Positions 1-9,391 are shown, counted from the first letter of the stretch. The stretch is DNA of 64,000 nucleotides from an uncultured Cardiobacterium sp. (GCF_938028825.1 NZ_CALIZP010000062.1:12853-76852), one strand, 5' to 3'. The notes: generated by a model from the sequence alone, not told the origin. A program made the numbers and translations.

Positions 1-1031
1 CGCCGAAAGACAACTACCTCGCCGCCCGGATGCTGGGCGGCTCGATGATGGCCGTCGTCCTCATCGTCTTCGGCTTCGTCCTCGGCAATATGTTCGGCCA
101 AAAAGACGGGCACGACAGCACCACCGCCCGCGCCGAAACCCCGCCCGGCAAGACCGCGCAGCCGCGCCCGTCCATCGGCGCGACCCGCCCGCCGAGCCGC
201 AACGGCGAGCCGAAATACACCTTCTACAAAGAACTGCAAGAACGCCAGCGCGAACTCGAACGCGGCGGCATCACCGCCCCGCCACCGCCGCCCGCACCGG
301 AAACAGCCGCCCTGCGCCCGGGCAGGACGCAACCCGAAGCCGCTGACAAGCCGAAAGCCGTGAAAAAAACCGCTGCCGAACGCCTCACCGAAAAACCTGT
401 CGCCAAACCCGCCGCCGAAAAAGCAGCGAAGACCTTGACCGAACCCGCCAAACCGGTGAAAAAAACCGCCGCTGAACGCCTCACCGCGCCGCCGGAAGCG
501 GGCGGCAAAACCGTTGCCAAGGCCGATGCCAAAGCGCCGAAAGCGGACAACAAGACCGACGCAGCGGCAAAAACCGCCGCCAGAGCCGAAACGGCGGCAA
601 AATCCGGCAAGGGCGACGGCAAACAGCCCGCCAACAGCCGCCTCACCGCGCCGCCCGAAGCCGTCGGCAAAACGGCGGCGAAGGCGGAGGCGAAACCCGC
701 CGGTAAAGACGGCAAAGAAGCGGCGGCAAGCGGCAGGGACGGCAAAGACAAGGACGCAAAAAAATCCCGCCCCGTCACCGGCAAGCGCACCAATTACCGC
801 ATCCAGGTCGGCGCCTTCAAAAACAGGGCACAGGCCGAACAACTGCGCGCAAAAATGGCGCAGCGCGGCCTGCCGGTGGACATCCGCCCGTCGGGCGACA
901 GCAACAAGCTCTACCTCGTGCAAATCGGCCCCTACGCCAGCGAAAGCCAGGCGACGGGCATCCAGGCCAAGCTGAAAGCCGAAGGACAGGCCGCCCAGCT
1001 TAAAACCTTTAACAGCGCCCCCGACAAATGA
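1..1031 (+). CDS. ftsN: FtsN-like cell-division SPOR protein (5' end outside window)
   Basis: The reading frame is open back to the first base, so the true start lies upstream; the first internal ATG is at 30. After a short basic/polar stretch comes one hydrophobic segment (codons at about 30-100), then a long Ala/Lys/Pro-rich linker with repeated AERLT and RLTAPPEA units, and a C-terminal SPOR domain from about 787 (RTNYRIQVGAF to AAQLKTF). This order (short cytoplasmic tail, one TM, disordered periplasmic linker, SPOR) is that of FtsN, which binds denuded septal peptidoglycan and triggers septal synthesis. The TGA overlaps the next ATG. Another single-TM SPOR protein is possible. Confidence 0.75.
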   Translation, partial: PKDNYLAARMLGGSMMAVVLIVFGFVLGNMFGQKDGHDSTTARAETPPGKTAQPRPSIGATRPPSRNGEPKYTFYKELQERQRELERGGITAPPPPPAPETAALRPGRTQPEAADKPKAVKKTAAERLTEKPVAKPAAEKAAKTLTEPAKPVKKTAAERLTAPPEAGGKTVAKADAKAPKADNKTDAAAKTAARAETAAKSGKGDGKQPANSRLTAPPEAVGKTAAKAEAKPAGKDGKEAAASGRDGKDKDAKKSRPVTGKRTNYRIQVGAFKNRAQAEQLRAKMAQRGLPVDIRPSGDSNKLYLVQIGPYASESQATGIQAKLKAEGQAAQLKTFNSAPDK

Positions 1032-1795
1032 TGACTCTGGAACTCTGGCACTACCTGCTGCTCGCCGTCCTCGGTGTCATCTGCGGCATCATCAACGTCA
1101 TGGCGGGCGGCGGCTCGAACATCATCCTGCCGGCGATGATGATGATGGGCTTCCCGCCGCAAGTGGCGAATGCCACCAACCGCATCGGCATCATCCTGCA
1201 AAGCGTCATCGGTGTGCGCGGTTTCTACCGCGCAGGCAAACTGCCGACGCACGACCTGCCCGCCATCCTCGCCCCGACCATCATCGGCGGCATCTGCGGC
1301 TCCATCATCGCCGCCTTCGCCCCGCACGAACTCATCAAGCCGCTCCTGCTCGGCACCATGCTGGCGATGGCGGGCATCATGCTCTTCGTGCCGTCCGTGG
1401 TCATGCCGCCGCCCGGCACCGTGCCGCTCACCGTCAGGGAAAGCGGCGCGCGCGCCTGGTTCTGGCTGTGGCTCGGCGGTGTCTATGGCGGCTTCGTGCA
1501 GGCGGGTGTCGGCTTTGTGCTCATTACCGCCATCGCGGGCTGCCTGCGCTACGACATCGTCCAGTCCAGCGCGCTCAAACTCGCCTGCACCCTCTTTTTC
1601 ACCCTGCCCGCGCTCGCCATCTTCATCGCGCGCGGCCAGGTCGAATGGCTGCCCGGCATCGTTCTTGCCATCGGCAACATGACCGGCGCGCATTACGGGG
1701 TGCGCCTTGCCGTCAAAGTTCAGCCGAAAACCCTCAAATGGGTCATGTTCCTGATGACCCTCGTGGCCGTCGTTGCCGCCTTCCTGAAAAAATAA
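1028..1795 (+). CDS. TauE/SafE-family membrane permease
   Basis: This 255-aa protein is almost wholly hydrophobic, with about eight predicted membrane segments. An N-terminal GxxxGxxNxxxGGGsn stretch (GVICGIINVMAGGGSN) is typical of the TauE/SafE (DUF81) family, and a second half of similar layout begins near residue 140. Family members export or import sulfur-containing organic anions or sulfite; the substrate here cannot be read from sequence. The ATG overlaps the stop of the preceding SPOR gene, so the two are probably translationally coupled. Confidence 0.85.
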   Translation: MMTLELWHYLLLAVLGVICGIINVMAGGGSNIILPAMMMMGFPPQVANATNRIGIILQSVIGVRGFYRAGKLPTHDLPAILAPTIIGGICGSIIAAFAPHELIKPLLLGTMLAMAGIMLFVPSVVMPPPGTVPLTVRESGARAWFWLWLGGVYGGFVQAGVGFVLITAIAGCLRYDIVQSSALKLACTLFFTLPALAIFIARGQVEWLPGIVLAIGNMTGAHYGVRLAVKVQPKTLKWVMFLMTLVAVVAAFLKK

Positions 1796-1820
1796 CCCTA
1801 CCGCAAGCAAAGGAGCCCCC

Positions 1821-2597
1821 ATGACCCGACACATCCAATGGCACCAAACCCTCTCCGCCGAAGGCCTTGCCGCCCTGCAACAACCAGGCGGCGTCATCGT
1901 CTGCCCGACCAAAGTCGGCTACATCATCATGGCGACCGACAAGGCGGGGCTGGAACGCAAATTCGACGCCAAAGAGCGCAAGCGCAACAAACCCGGCGTT
2001 GTCCTCTGCGGCAGCATGGAGCAACTGCGCGCGCTTGCCCAACTCAACCCCGAAATCGACGCCTTCTACCAAAAACACTGGGACGAAGACATCCTCCTCG
2101 GCTGCATCCTGCCGTGGCGGGCGGACGCCAAAGCGGCACTCGTCAAAGACGGGCGCGAAGAGCTGATGATGGACGGGCGCGGCACCAGTTGCTTCGTCAT
2201 CAAATTCGGCGTGCCGGGCGAACAGCTCGCCGAACACCTGTGGCGCACGGAAGGCAAAATGATCTACGCCTCCTCCGCCAACCCCTCCGGCAAGGGCAAC
2301 CGGGGCAAAGTCGAAGGCATCGGCGAGCGCATCGAAAGCAAAGTGGATCTCGTGATTGAAGCGGACGACTACGTCGCCTCCATCCAGCCCGACAAAACCG
2401 TGGAAACCCGCTACGAGCAGGGCGTGATGGTGTCGATGGTCGATAAAGACGGCAGCCTCGTTCCCGAACAAAAAGGCGGGCGCGGCGTGCATCCCTGCCC
2501 GGTGCTTATCCGCAAAGGGCTGGCGGTCGAGCGCATCATGATGCACCTTGCCGACAGCTTTAACACCTGGGACTACCGACACGGCGAATACTACTGA
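1821..2597 (+). CDS. Sua5/YciO/YrdC-family protein (threonylcarbamoyl-AMP synthase-like)
   Basis: The 258-aa product has YrdC-fold signatures: an N-terminal PTKVGYIIMATD strand, the basic ERKRNKPG motif that in this family binds ATP and carbonate, and SSANPSGKGN near residue 155. The family makes threonylcarbamoyl-AMP for the t6A37 modification of ANN-decoding tRNAs. It has a longer, divergent C-terminal part than TsaC (about 190 aa), so it may be a YciO-like paralogue rather than the essential enzyme. An AGGAG sits 5-9 bases before the ATG. It overlaps the next gene by one base. Confidence 0.75.
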   Translation: MTRHIQWHQTLSAEGLAALQQPGGVIVCPTKVGYIIMATDKAGLERKFDAKERKRNKPGVVLCGSMEQLRALAQLNPEIDAFYQKHWDEDILLGCILPWRADAKAALVKDGREELMMDGRGTSCFVIKFGVPGEQLAEHLWRTEGKMIYASSANPSGKGNRGKVEGIGERIESKVDLVIEADDYVASIQPDKTVETRYEQGVMVSMVDKDGSLVPEQKGGRGVHPCPVLIRKGLAVERIMMHLADSFNTWDYRHGEYY

Positions 2598-2944
2598 TGA
2601 TGAAACGCGTCATGACCGCGTGGGACGACTACCCCGCGCCCGAATTTGCCGACATCGTCGATCTCTTGCAAAGCCTGCCGCACAGCGAGGCGCAATTCGT
2701 CATCCTTGACCGCCACAACGAAAACGACAGCTACATCCAGGCGACGCTGGAAGACCCCGGGCAGGACGAAAACAGCCGCTTCCTCTTAGAAACCCGCCGC
2801 TACGAAAGCGACGGCAGCTGGCGGCACTACCGCCGCTTCACGGCAAACGCGGCGGAAACCCTGCCTTACTTCGCGCAGTTTTACCACGACGAAGCCTTTG
2901 ACAGCGACGGCTGGGCGGATGTCAGCGGCGAATTCGGGGACTGA
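2597..2944 (+). CDS. unknown acidic protein
   Basis: I do not recognise this 115-aa protein. It is acidic, aromatic-rich and soluble, without signal peptide or membrane segment; it contains the clusters AQFVILDRHNEND and SWRHYRRFT and ends in an acidic tail. It starts within the stop codon of the YrdC-family gene (TGATGATG) and ends three bases before trpF, so it is locked into the same transcript and is very likely real. An alternative start is the ATG one codon downstream. No function is inferred beyond co-expression with tryptophan genes. Confidence 0.65.
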   Translation: MMKRVMTAWDDYPAPEFADIVDLLQSLPHSEAQFVILDRHNENDSYIQATLEDPGQDENSRFLLETRRYESDGSWRHYRRFTANAAETLPYFAQFYHDEAFDSDGWADVSGEFGD

Positions 2945-2947
2945 ACC

Positions 2948-3580
2948 ATGCGGGTGCGCGTCAAAATCTGCGGCCTGACCCGCCTTGAAGACGTGCAGGC
3001 GGCGGTGGCGGCGGGGGCGGACGCGCTTGGCTTCGTTTTCCACCCGCGCTCGCCGCGCCACCTTGAACTTGCCCGGGCAGAACGCCTGATGGCCGCTGTG
3101 CCGCCCCTCATCACCGTCGTCGGCCTCTTCGCCGATGCCGACGCCGACACCGTGCGCGCCACCTGTGCCGCGCTGCCGCTGGATCAGTTGCAATTCCACG
3201 GCTTTGAAAGCGCCGCCTACTGCCGCCAGTTCGGACGCCGCTGGTACAAAGCCGTGCCGATGCGCGATCTTGATGACGCGCAAGCGGTCGCCGACTGGCT
3301 CGCCGCCTATCCGGACAGCAGCGGTTTCCTCTACGATGCCTATGGCAAAACGCAAAGCGGCGGCAGCGGCAGCGCCTTCGATTACGGCAAACTGCCCGCC
3401 CACAGCGCGCCGCGCATCCTCGCCGGCGGCCTGCATCCCGACAACGTCGCCGCCGCCATCCGCGCCTGCCGCCCCTTCGCCGTGGACGTATCCAGCGGCG
3501 TTGAAAGCGCGCCCGGCATAAAGTCCTCTGCTAAAATGCAGCGCTTCATCAACGCAGTACACACCGCCTATGACGACTAA
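2948..3580 (+). CDS. trpF: phosphoribosylanthranilate isomerase
   Basis: TrpF converts N-(5-phosphoribosyl)anthranilate to CdRP, the third step of tryptophan synthesis, in the cytoplasm. The 210-aa protein is a compact TIM barrel with the N-terminal VKICGLTR motif (catalytic Cys at residue 8), LFADADADTV, LQFHGFE, a catalytic Asp near residue 130 (FLYDAYG), LAGGLHPDNV and the terminal VDVSSGVES phosphate-binding loop. It is a stand-alone TrpF, not fused to TrpC. It overlaps trpB by 11 bases, which points to coupled translation; the order trpF-trpB-trpA-accD-folC is common in gammaproteobacteria such as pseudomonads. Confidence 0.97.
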   Translation: MRVRVKICGLTRLEDVQAAVAAGADALGFVFHPRSPRHLELARAERLMAAVPPLITVVGLFADADADTVRATCAALPLDQLQFHGFESAAYCRQFGRRWYKAVPMRDLDDAQAVADWLAAYPDSSGFLYDAYGKTQSGGSGSAFDYGKLPAHSAPRILAGGLHPDNVAAAIRACRPFAVDVSSGVESAPGIKSSAKMQRFINAVHTAYDD

Positions 3581-4772
3581 CACCTACCCGGACGCGCGCG
3601 GCTATTTTGGCCGTTACGGCGGCCAATTCGTCGCCGAAACCCTGATGCAGGCCGTCCTGCAACTTCAAGAAGCCTACGCCGCCGCACAACACGATCCCGC
3701 CTTCTGGGCGCGCTTCCGTCAGGAACTCGCCGACTACGTCGGCCGTCCCTCGCCGCTTTACTTCGCCAAACGCCTCAGCGACAAGGCGGGCGGCGCGGAA
3801 ATCTGGCTGAAACGCGAAGACCTGAACCACACCGGCGCGCATAAAATCAACAACACCATCGGCCAGGCGCTGCTCGCCGAACGCCTCGGCAAAAAACGCG
3901 TCATCGCCGAAACCGGCGCGGGGCAGCACGGCGTCGCCAGCGCCACCGTCGCCGCCCGCCTCGGCATGGAATGCGTCGTGTACATGGGCGCGGACGACGT
4001 CATCCGCCAGGCGCCGAACGTGTACCGCATGAAACTGCTCGGTGCCACCGTCGTCCCCGTCGCCGCCGGCAGCCGCACCCTGAAAGACGCGCTGAACGAA
4101 GCCCTGCGCGACTGGGCAGCCAACGTCGAGAACACCTTCTACATCATCGGTACCGCCGCAGGTCCCCACCCTTACCCCATGCTGGTGCGCGACTTCCAGA
4201 AAATCATCGGCGAAGAAGCCAAAGCCCAGGCCCAGGCCCACTTCGGCGCGCTGCCCGACGCCGTCGTTGCCTGCGTCGGCGGCGGCTCGAACGCCATCGG
4301 CCTCTTCTACCCCTTCTACGACGACCCCGTCGCCCTCTACGGCGTCGAAGCGGGCGGGCACGGCCTCGCCAGCGGCGAACACGCCGCGCCGCTCAGCGAC
4401 AGCAACACCCCGGTCGGCGTCCTGCACGGCAACCGCACCTACGTCATGAGCGACGCCGACGGGCAAATCGCCGCCACCCATTCCGTCTCGGCCGGACTCG
4501 ACTACCCCGGTGTCGGCCCCGAACACGCCTGGCTGAAAGACACGGGGCGCGCCCGCTACGTCGCCATCAACGACGACGAAGCCCTCGCCGCCTTCCACGA
4601 CCTCTGCCTGCTCGAAGGCATCATTCCCGCCCTCGAATCCGCCCATGCCGTCGCCTACGCTCTGAAACTCGCGCGCGAACTGGGCAAAGGCAAACGCATC
4701 ATCGTCAACCTCTCCGGACGCGGCGACAAAGACATCAACACCATCGCCACCCGCGACGGCATCACCCTGTGA
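3570..4772 (+). CDS. trpB: tryptophan synthase beta chain
   Basis: TrpB joins indole, channelled from TrpA, to L-serine to give L-tryptophan using PLP. The 400-aa product shows the TrpB1 signature around the PLP lysine (GAHKINNTIGQAL, Lys at about residue 92), ETGAGQHGVA, the phosphate-binding GGGSNAIG loop and the C-terminal LSGRGDKDI motif. Length is normal (about 395-405). The start lies inside the end of trpF and trpA follows after seven bases, consistent with a 1:1 alpha2-beta2 complex made from one message. Confidence 0.98.
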   Translation: MTTNTYPDARGYFGRYGGQFVAETLMQAVLQLQEAYAAAQHDPAFWARFRQELADYVGRPSPLYFAKRLSDKAGGAEIWLKREDLNHTGAHKINNTIGQALLAERLGKKRVIAETGAGQHGVASATVAARLGMECVVYMGADDVIRQAPNVYRMKLLGATVVPVAAGSRTLKDALNEALRDWAANVENTFYIIGTAAGPHPYPMLVRDFQKIIGEEAKAQAQAHFGALPDAVVACVGGGSNAIGLFYPFYDDPVALYGVEAGGHGLASGEHAAPLSDSNTPVGVLHGNRTYVMSDADGQIAATHSVSAGLDYPGVGPEHAWLKDTGRARYVAINDDEALAAFHDLCLLEGIIPALESAHAVAYALKLARELGKGKRIIVNLSGRGDKDINTIATRDGITL

Positions 4773-4779
4773 GGCAGCC

Positions 4780-5589
4780 ATGACCCGACTCCCGGACCGC
4801 TTCGCCGCGCTGCACGCGCAACAACGCAAAGCCCTCATCCCCTACATCAGCGCGGGTGACCCCGACCCAGCGCAGACCGCCGCCATCCTGCACGGCCTCG
4901 TCGCCGGCGGTGCAGACGCCCTTGAACTTGGCATCCCTTTTTCCGACCCCGCCGCCGACGGCGAGACCATCCAGCAGGCCAACGAACGGGCGCTGGCGCG
5001 CGGCGTCACCCTGCAACAGACGCTTGCCATCGTGCGCGAATTCCGCCGCGACGACGCGACCACCCCGCTCATCCTCATGGGCTACCTCAACAGCTTCGAG
5101 CGCGCGGGTTTTGCCCAGGTGATGAGCGACCTTGCCGCCGCAGGCGGTGATGCCGTCATCCTCGTCGATTGCCCGGTCGAAGCCCTGCCCGACTACGAAG
5201 CCGACCTCAACCAGAGCGGTATCACCCCCATCCTGCTGGTCGCCCCGACCACCAACCCCGCACGCCGCCGCGCCATCGTGCAGCACGCGGGCGGCTTCCT
5301 CTACTTCGTCTCGCTGCGCGGCGTGACCGGCACCAAACGGGCCGATGCCGACGCCATCGCCGCCGACATCCGCGCCCTCAAAGCCGACACCGGCTTGCCC
5401 GTCTGCGTCGGCTTCGGCATCCGCGACGGCGTGACCGCCCGCCGCATGGCGGACCTTGCCGACGGCGTCGTCATCGGTAGCGCCTTGGTCGCCCGCCTGC
5501 ACCAAGCGGCGGAAAACGGCGACAGCCTTACCGACACCGCGCGCGCCTTCACCGCCGACATCCGCGCCCATCTTGACCACAAGGACTGA
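4780..5589 (+). CDS. trpA: tryptophan synthase alpha chain
   Basis: TrpA cleaves indole-3-glycerol phosphate to indole and glyceraldehyde-3-phosphate and passes indole to TrpB. The 269-aa protein has the catalytic Glu in ALELGIPFSDP and the catalytic Asp in the PAADG that follows, the YLNSFER segment, LVAPTT and the phosphate-binding GFGIRDG loop. A GAGG lies about 5 bases before the ATG. accD begins three bases after its stop. Only trpF, trpB and trpA are here; trpE, G, D and C must lie elsewhere. Confidence 0.98.
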   Translation: MTRLPDRFAALHAQQRKALIPYISAGDPDPAQTAAILHGLVAGGADALELGIPFSDPAADGETIQQANERALARGVTLQQTLAIVREFRRDDATTPLILMGYLNSFERAGFAQVMSDLAAAGGDAVILVDCPVEALPDYEADLNQSGITPILLVAPTTNPARRRAIVQHAGGFLYFVSLRGVTGTKRADADAIAADIRALKADTGLPVCVGFGIRDGVTARRMADLADGVVIGSALVARLHQAAENGDSLTDTARAFTADIRAHLDHKD

Positions 5590-5592
5590 CCC

Positions 5593-6594
5593 ATGAGCTG
5601 GTTCGACAACCTCATGCCCTCGCGCATCAAAACCAAAAACAAAAACCAGCAAGTGCCGGACGGCCTGTGGAAAAAATGCGACGGCTGCAACGAAGTCCTC
5701 TACGCGCAAGACCTCGACTACAACCAGCAAGTCTGCCCCAAATGCGGCCACCACATGCGCATCGGTGCGCGCAAACGCCTCGAACAACTCTTTGACGAAG
5801 GCTGCATGCCGACCGAAATCGGCCTCGGCCTGCAACCATCCGACTTCCTCAAATTCAAAGACAGCAAACGCTACCGCGACCGCATCACCCAGGCGCAGAA
5901 AAAAACCGGCGAACACGACGCGCTTGTCGCCATGAGCGGCCTGCTCTACGACCGCCCGCTCACCGCCGCCGCCTTCGAGTTCGACTACATGGGCGGCTCG
6001 ATGGGCTCCGTCGTCGGCGAACGCTTCGCTTTGGCCGCCGAATACGCGCTGGCCGAACGTACCCCCTTCGTCTGCTTCAGCGCCAGCGGCGGCGCGCGCA
6101 TGCAGGAAGGGCTGACCTCGCTCATGCAAATGGCGAAAACCAGCGCCATCCTCACCCGCCTGGGCGACGCCGGACTGCCCTTCATCTCCGTGCTGACCGA
6201 TCCGACCATGGGCGGCGTCTCCGCCTCGCTCGCCATGCTCGGCGACATCAACATCGCCGAACCCGGCGCGCTTATCGGCTTCGCAGGCCCCCGCGTCATC
6301 GAACAAACCGTGCGCGAAAAACTGCCGGACGGCTTTCAGCGCAGCGAATTCCTGCTCGAAAAAGGCGCCATCGACATGATCGTTGACCGCCGCCACCTGC
6401 GCGAAGAACTCGCCACCCTGCTCGGCATGCTCATGCAGGAACCGCCGCTGCCGCAGGCCGGGGACGAAAACGGGGAAACCCCGCCAGGCGGGGAAAACGC
6501 GCCGCCGGAGGCCGCCGATGCCCCCGCAGAACACGGCGATAACGACACCGAACCCGTCGGCAACGACGACAGCCAAAGCGCAGAAAACCCATGA
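5593..6594 (+). CDS. accD: acetyl-CoA carboxylase carboxyltransferase subunit beta
   Basis: AccD with AccA transfers carboxyl from carboxybiotin-BCCP to acetyl-CoA, giving malonyl-CoA for fatty-acid synthesis. The N-terminus carries the four-cysteine zinc ribbon (KKCDGC and CPKCGHH, about residues 29-51), followed by the crotonase-like carboxyltransferase fold with SASGGARMQEG, PTMGGVSAS and GFAGPRVIEQT. After about residue 290 there is a 40-residue Pro/Glu/Asp-rich tail that looks disordered and makes the protein longer than the E. coli enzyme (304 aa). The stop overlaps the start of folC by four bases. Confidence 0.97.
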   Translation: MSWFDNLMPSRIKTKNKNQQVPDGLWKKCDGCNEVLYAQDLDYNQQVCPKCGHHMRIGARKRLEQLFDEGCMPTEIGLGLQPSDFLKFKDSKRYRDRITQAQKKTGEHDALVAMSGLLYDRPLTAAAFEFDYMGGSMGSVVGERFALAAEYALAERTPFVCFSASGGARMQEGLTSLMQMAKTSAILTRLGDAGLPFISVLTDPTMGGVSASLAMLGDINIAEPGALIGFAGPRVIEQTVREKLPDGFQRSEFLLEKGAIDMIVDRRHLREELATLLGMLMQEPPLPQAGDENGETPPGGENAPPEAADAPAEHGDNDTEPVGNDDSQSAENP

Positions 6595-7850
6595 AACGCA
6601 CCCTGAGCGAGTGGCTGGCCTGGCAAGAAACCGCACATGACAAAGCCTGGGACCCCGGCCTCGAACGCGCCGCCGCCGTGTGGCAGGCGCTCGGTGCGCC
6701 GCGCCTCGCTGCGCACACCATCACCGTCGCCGGCACCAACGGCAAAGGCTCCTGCGTGTGCTGGCTTGAGGCCATTTGCCGCGCGCACGGCGTCAGCGTC
6801 GCCTCCTTCACCTCGCCGCACCTGCACGACTACCGCGAACGCATCCGCTTCGACGGCGCATGGGTCGCGGTCGACGCCCTCGCCGCCGCCTTCGACACCA
6901 TTGACGCCGCGCGCGGCGACATCTCGCTCAGCTACTTCGAATGGTCGGCGCTTGCCGCCCTCTGGCTTATCGCCCAACGACAACCCGCCGTCGCCGTCCT
7001 CGAAGTCGGCCTCGGCGGCCGCCTGGACGCCACCAACATCATCGACGCCGACGCCGCCATCATCACCCGCATCGGCCTCGACCACCAGGAATGGCTGGGA
7101 CACGACATCCCCGCCATCGCCGCCGAAAAAGCGGGCATCCTCCGCCCCGGCCAGCGCGTTTACCTGCCCGATGCCCACCCGCCCGCCGTCCTCTACGAAC
7201 GTGCCGCCGCCCTCGGCGCGACCACAAACAGCTACGGCCAAGAACTGCGCGCAACGGCAGAAGCAGACGGCCTGCACATCAGCGTTCCCGGCTACCACGA
7301 CACCCTGCCGTACCCAACCCATATGCACGGCGCGCACCAATACGGCCACCTCGCCGCCGCCATCGCCGCGCTGGCACCGTGGCTCGCGCTTGACACCGCC
7401 AAACTCGCTGCCGCCTGCGAAAGCGCGCAAAACCCCGCCCGCCTCAGCCTAATTGACGGCGAGCCGCGCTGGCTCTACGACGTCGCGCACAACGCCGACA
7501 GCGCCGAAATCCTCGCCCGCTACCTGCACGACCTGCCGCGCCGGGGCGGGCGCATCATCGCCCTGTGCAGCATCCTGCGCGACAAAGACCAGCGCGCCAT
7601 CTACCGCCACCTCGCGCCGGAAATCGACGAATGGGTACTTGCGCCCCTGCCCGGCGCGCGCGGCAGCGACATCGGCACCCTCACCGCACACGCCGTCGCC
7701 GCCGGCATCGCGCGCAAAAACATCCACCCCTGCGACGACATCCCCGCCGCCTGCCGCCTGGCCCGCACCCTGGCGGCCCCGCTTGACACCATCGCCGTCT
7801 TCGGCTCCTTCGTCACCGTCGCCGCCGTACAAAAAGGACAACAGCCATGA
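6591..7850 (+). CDS. folC: bifunctional folylpolyglutamate / dihydrofolate synthase
   Basis: FolC adds glutamate to dihydropteroate and then to tetrahydrofolates, an ATP-dependent Mur-ligase-type reaction. The 419-aa protein has the P-loop VAGTNGKGS near residue 46, TSPHLHDYRERI, EVGLGGRLDATN, the GLDHQEWLG segment and a C-terminal domain with YDVAHNADS. It starts inside accD (ATGA overlap) and its own end overlaps the DedD-like gene in the same way, a chain found at this locus in many gammaproteobacteria. Confidence 0.97.
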   Translation: MKRTLSEWLAWQETAHDKAWDPGLERAAAVWQALGAPRLAAHTITVAGTNGKGSCVCWLEAICRAHGVSVASFTSPHLHDYRERIRFDGAWVAVDALAAAFDTIDAARGDISLSYFEWSALAALWLIAQRQPAVAVLEVGLGGRLDATNIIDADAAIITRIGLDHQEWLGHDIPAIAAEKAGILRPGQRVYLPDAHPPAVLYERAAALGATTNSYGQELRATAEADGLHISVPGYHDTLPYPTHMHGAHQYGHLAAAIAALAPWLALDTAKLAAACESAQNPARLSLIDGEPRWLYDVAHNADSAEILARYLHDLPRRGGRIIALCSILRDKDQRAIYRHLAPEIDEWVLAPLPGARGSDIGTLTAHAVAAGIARKNIHPCDDIPAACRLARTLAAPLDTIAVFGSFVTVAAVQKGQQP

Positions 7851-8500
7851 ACAAATGGACCGTCCGCCTCATCGGCATCGCCATCCTCTTCGCCGCCGCC
7901 CTCACCGTCTTCGACCGCTGGTTCAGCCCGGACATCCCGCCCGCCATCCGCCAGGGCATCGAACTCAGCGTCAAGGGCGAACCGCACAGCATCAACCTGC
8001 CCCCGGCCACGGACAACGGGAGGAGTCCCCGGCTCCCCGCACCGCCGCCACAGCCCGCCTTCACCCTCGCCTCACTCGACGAAGACGCGGGCGAACCCCA
8101 ACCCATCCTCAGCAATCCGGACGGCAGCGACAAAGCCAAAGCCCGCGAAGCCGAACAAGCCGCCGCCAACCAAAAAGCCGCCCAGGAAAAACCCGCCAAC
8201 AGCGCACTCACCGAAAACCGCGAAGCAACCGCCCCCGCCGCCGAAAAACCGCCGGAAAAACCCAAACCCAAACGCGGTGGCTCGTGGGTACAGGCCGGCG
8301 CATTCAGCAGCAAAGAAAACGCCGACAAAATGATCGCGCAACTGAAAAAACGCGGCTGGCCGGTCGAAACCGAAATCGCCAACATCAACGGCAAAGATAT
8401 GCACCGCGTCTTCATCGGCCCGCTCTCGGCGGCAGACGCCAGCACCTACATCGACATCCTCGGCAAAGAAGGCACCAACGCCCGCCAAGTCAACCGCTGA
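7847..8500 (+). CDS. dedD: DedD-like SPOR-domain protein
   Basis: The 217-aa protein starts with a short cytoplasmic stretch and one membrane anchor (about residues 6-23, LIGIAILFAAALTVF), then a Pro/Ala/Lys-rich linker and a SPOR domain from about residue 140 (SWVQAGAFSS to IDILGKEG). SPOR domains bind glycan strands stripped of stem peptides at the division septum; DedD supports cell constriction. The position between folC and cvpA is the canonical one for dedD. It is the second SPOR protein in the window, besides the FtsN-like one at the left edge. Confidence 0.88.
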   Translation: MNKWTVRLIGIAILFAAALTVFDRWFSPDIPPAIRQGIELSVKGEPHSINLPPATDNGRSPRLPAPPPQPAFTLASLDEDAGEPQPILSNPDGSDKAKAREAEQAAANQKAAQEKPANSALTENREATAPAAEKPPEKPKPKRGGSWVQAGAFSSKENADKMIAQLKKRGWPVETEIANINGKDMHRVFIGPLSAADASTYIDILGKEGTNARQVNR

Positions 8501-8651
8501 CCGCCATGCGCCCAAACACATTCACACACCCGCCGCTTGCGCCCGGCCTTCCCGCTGACGCGACGCTTGGCGCGCCCGGCACGGACAACCCCCTCCCCCG
8601 CCTGCCGAACCCCACCCCTAAACCCCAAACCAACCGGAGAAAACCCACACC

Positions 8652-9377
8652 ATGAACCTCGACACCCTCAACTGGATAGACCTCGCCCTCGGCGGCATCC
8701 TCGTCATCTCGGCACTCGTCGGCCTGATGCGCGGCTTCGTCAAAGAAGTCCTCTCGCTCATCGCCTGGTTCGTTGCCGCCTACGCCGCCTGGATGCTGGC
8801 CGAACCCGTCGCCAGAGACTACGTCAGCCGCGTTTTCAACGACGAAAAAATCGCCTACATCGCCGCCCTCGGCGCCATCTTCATCGGCACCCTCTTCCTC
8901 ATCGGCGTCGTCAACCTCCTCATCTCGCAAGTGCTGAAAATGACCGGCCTCGGCTTCCTCGACCGCCTGCTTGGCCTCATCCTCGGCACCGTGCGCGGCG
9001 TCCTCATCGGCGCGCTCATCACCTTCGCCGCCCTGCTCTTCAGCGACGGCCACCCCGAAAATGAACTGCCCGCCCCGCTGAACCAACAATGGGGCAGCTC
9101 GGTGCTCGCGCCCTACTACAAAAGCGCCGCGCAATGGGGCTACGACCAGATTGCGCCGACCGTGGACAGCTGGATACAGGACAAACTGAAAAAACAGGGC
9201 GGCGACACAAAAAAGCCCGACACGGCGACAACCGGCAACACCGCTAACCCCGCTGCTGCCGCCACCCTGCGCCCCAGCGGGGACGACATCGGCATCCTGC
9301 AAAGCACCCCGGCCACCGCCCCCGCCGTGCCACAGCCCGAAGAACCGACCCTGCACGGCCTCGAATCCGCACAATAA
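8652..9377 (+). CDS. cvpA: CvpA-family membrane protein
   Basis: The 241-aa protein has four hydrophobic segments in the first 140 residues, with the family motifs WIDLALGGILVISALVGLMRGFVKE at its start (only the general pattern matters: D-x8-G-x6-RG) and GFLDRLLGLILGTVRG in the fourth segment. CvpA is an inner-membrane protein needed for colicin V production and envelope homeostasis; its mechanism is unsettled. The C-terminal 70 residues are Pro/Thr/Ala-rich and probably disordered. There is a 151-base gap before it, and a terminator follows. purF, the usual next gene, is missing. Confidence 0.9.
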   Translation: MNLDTLNWIDLALGGILVISALVGLMRGFVKEVLSLIAWFVAAYAAWMLAEPVARDYVSRVFNDEKIAYIAALGAIFIGTLFLIGVVNLLISQVLKMTGLGFLDRLLGLILGTVRGVLIGALITFAALLFSDGHPENELPAPLNQQWGSSVLAPYYKSAAQWGYDQIAPTVDSWIQDKLKKQGGDTKKPDTATTGNTANPAAAATLRPSGDDIGILQSTPATAPAVPQPEEPTLHGLESAQ

Positions 9378-9391
9378 CCGCATCCATGGCC

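Noticed and set aside
932..1912. Long minus-strand frames opposite the trp/acc/fol genes, and similar ones opposite rpoBC
   Set aside because: They are antisense shadows of GC-rich or codon-biased genes with low-complexity or atypical composition and no domain pattern.
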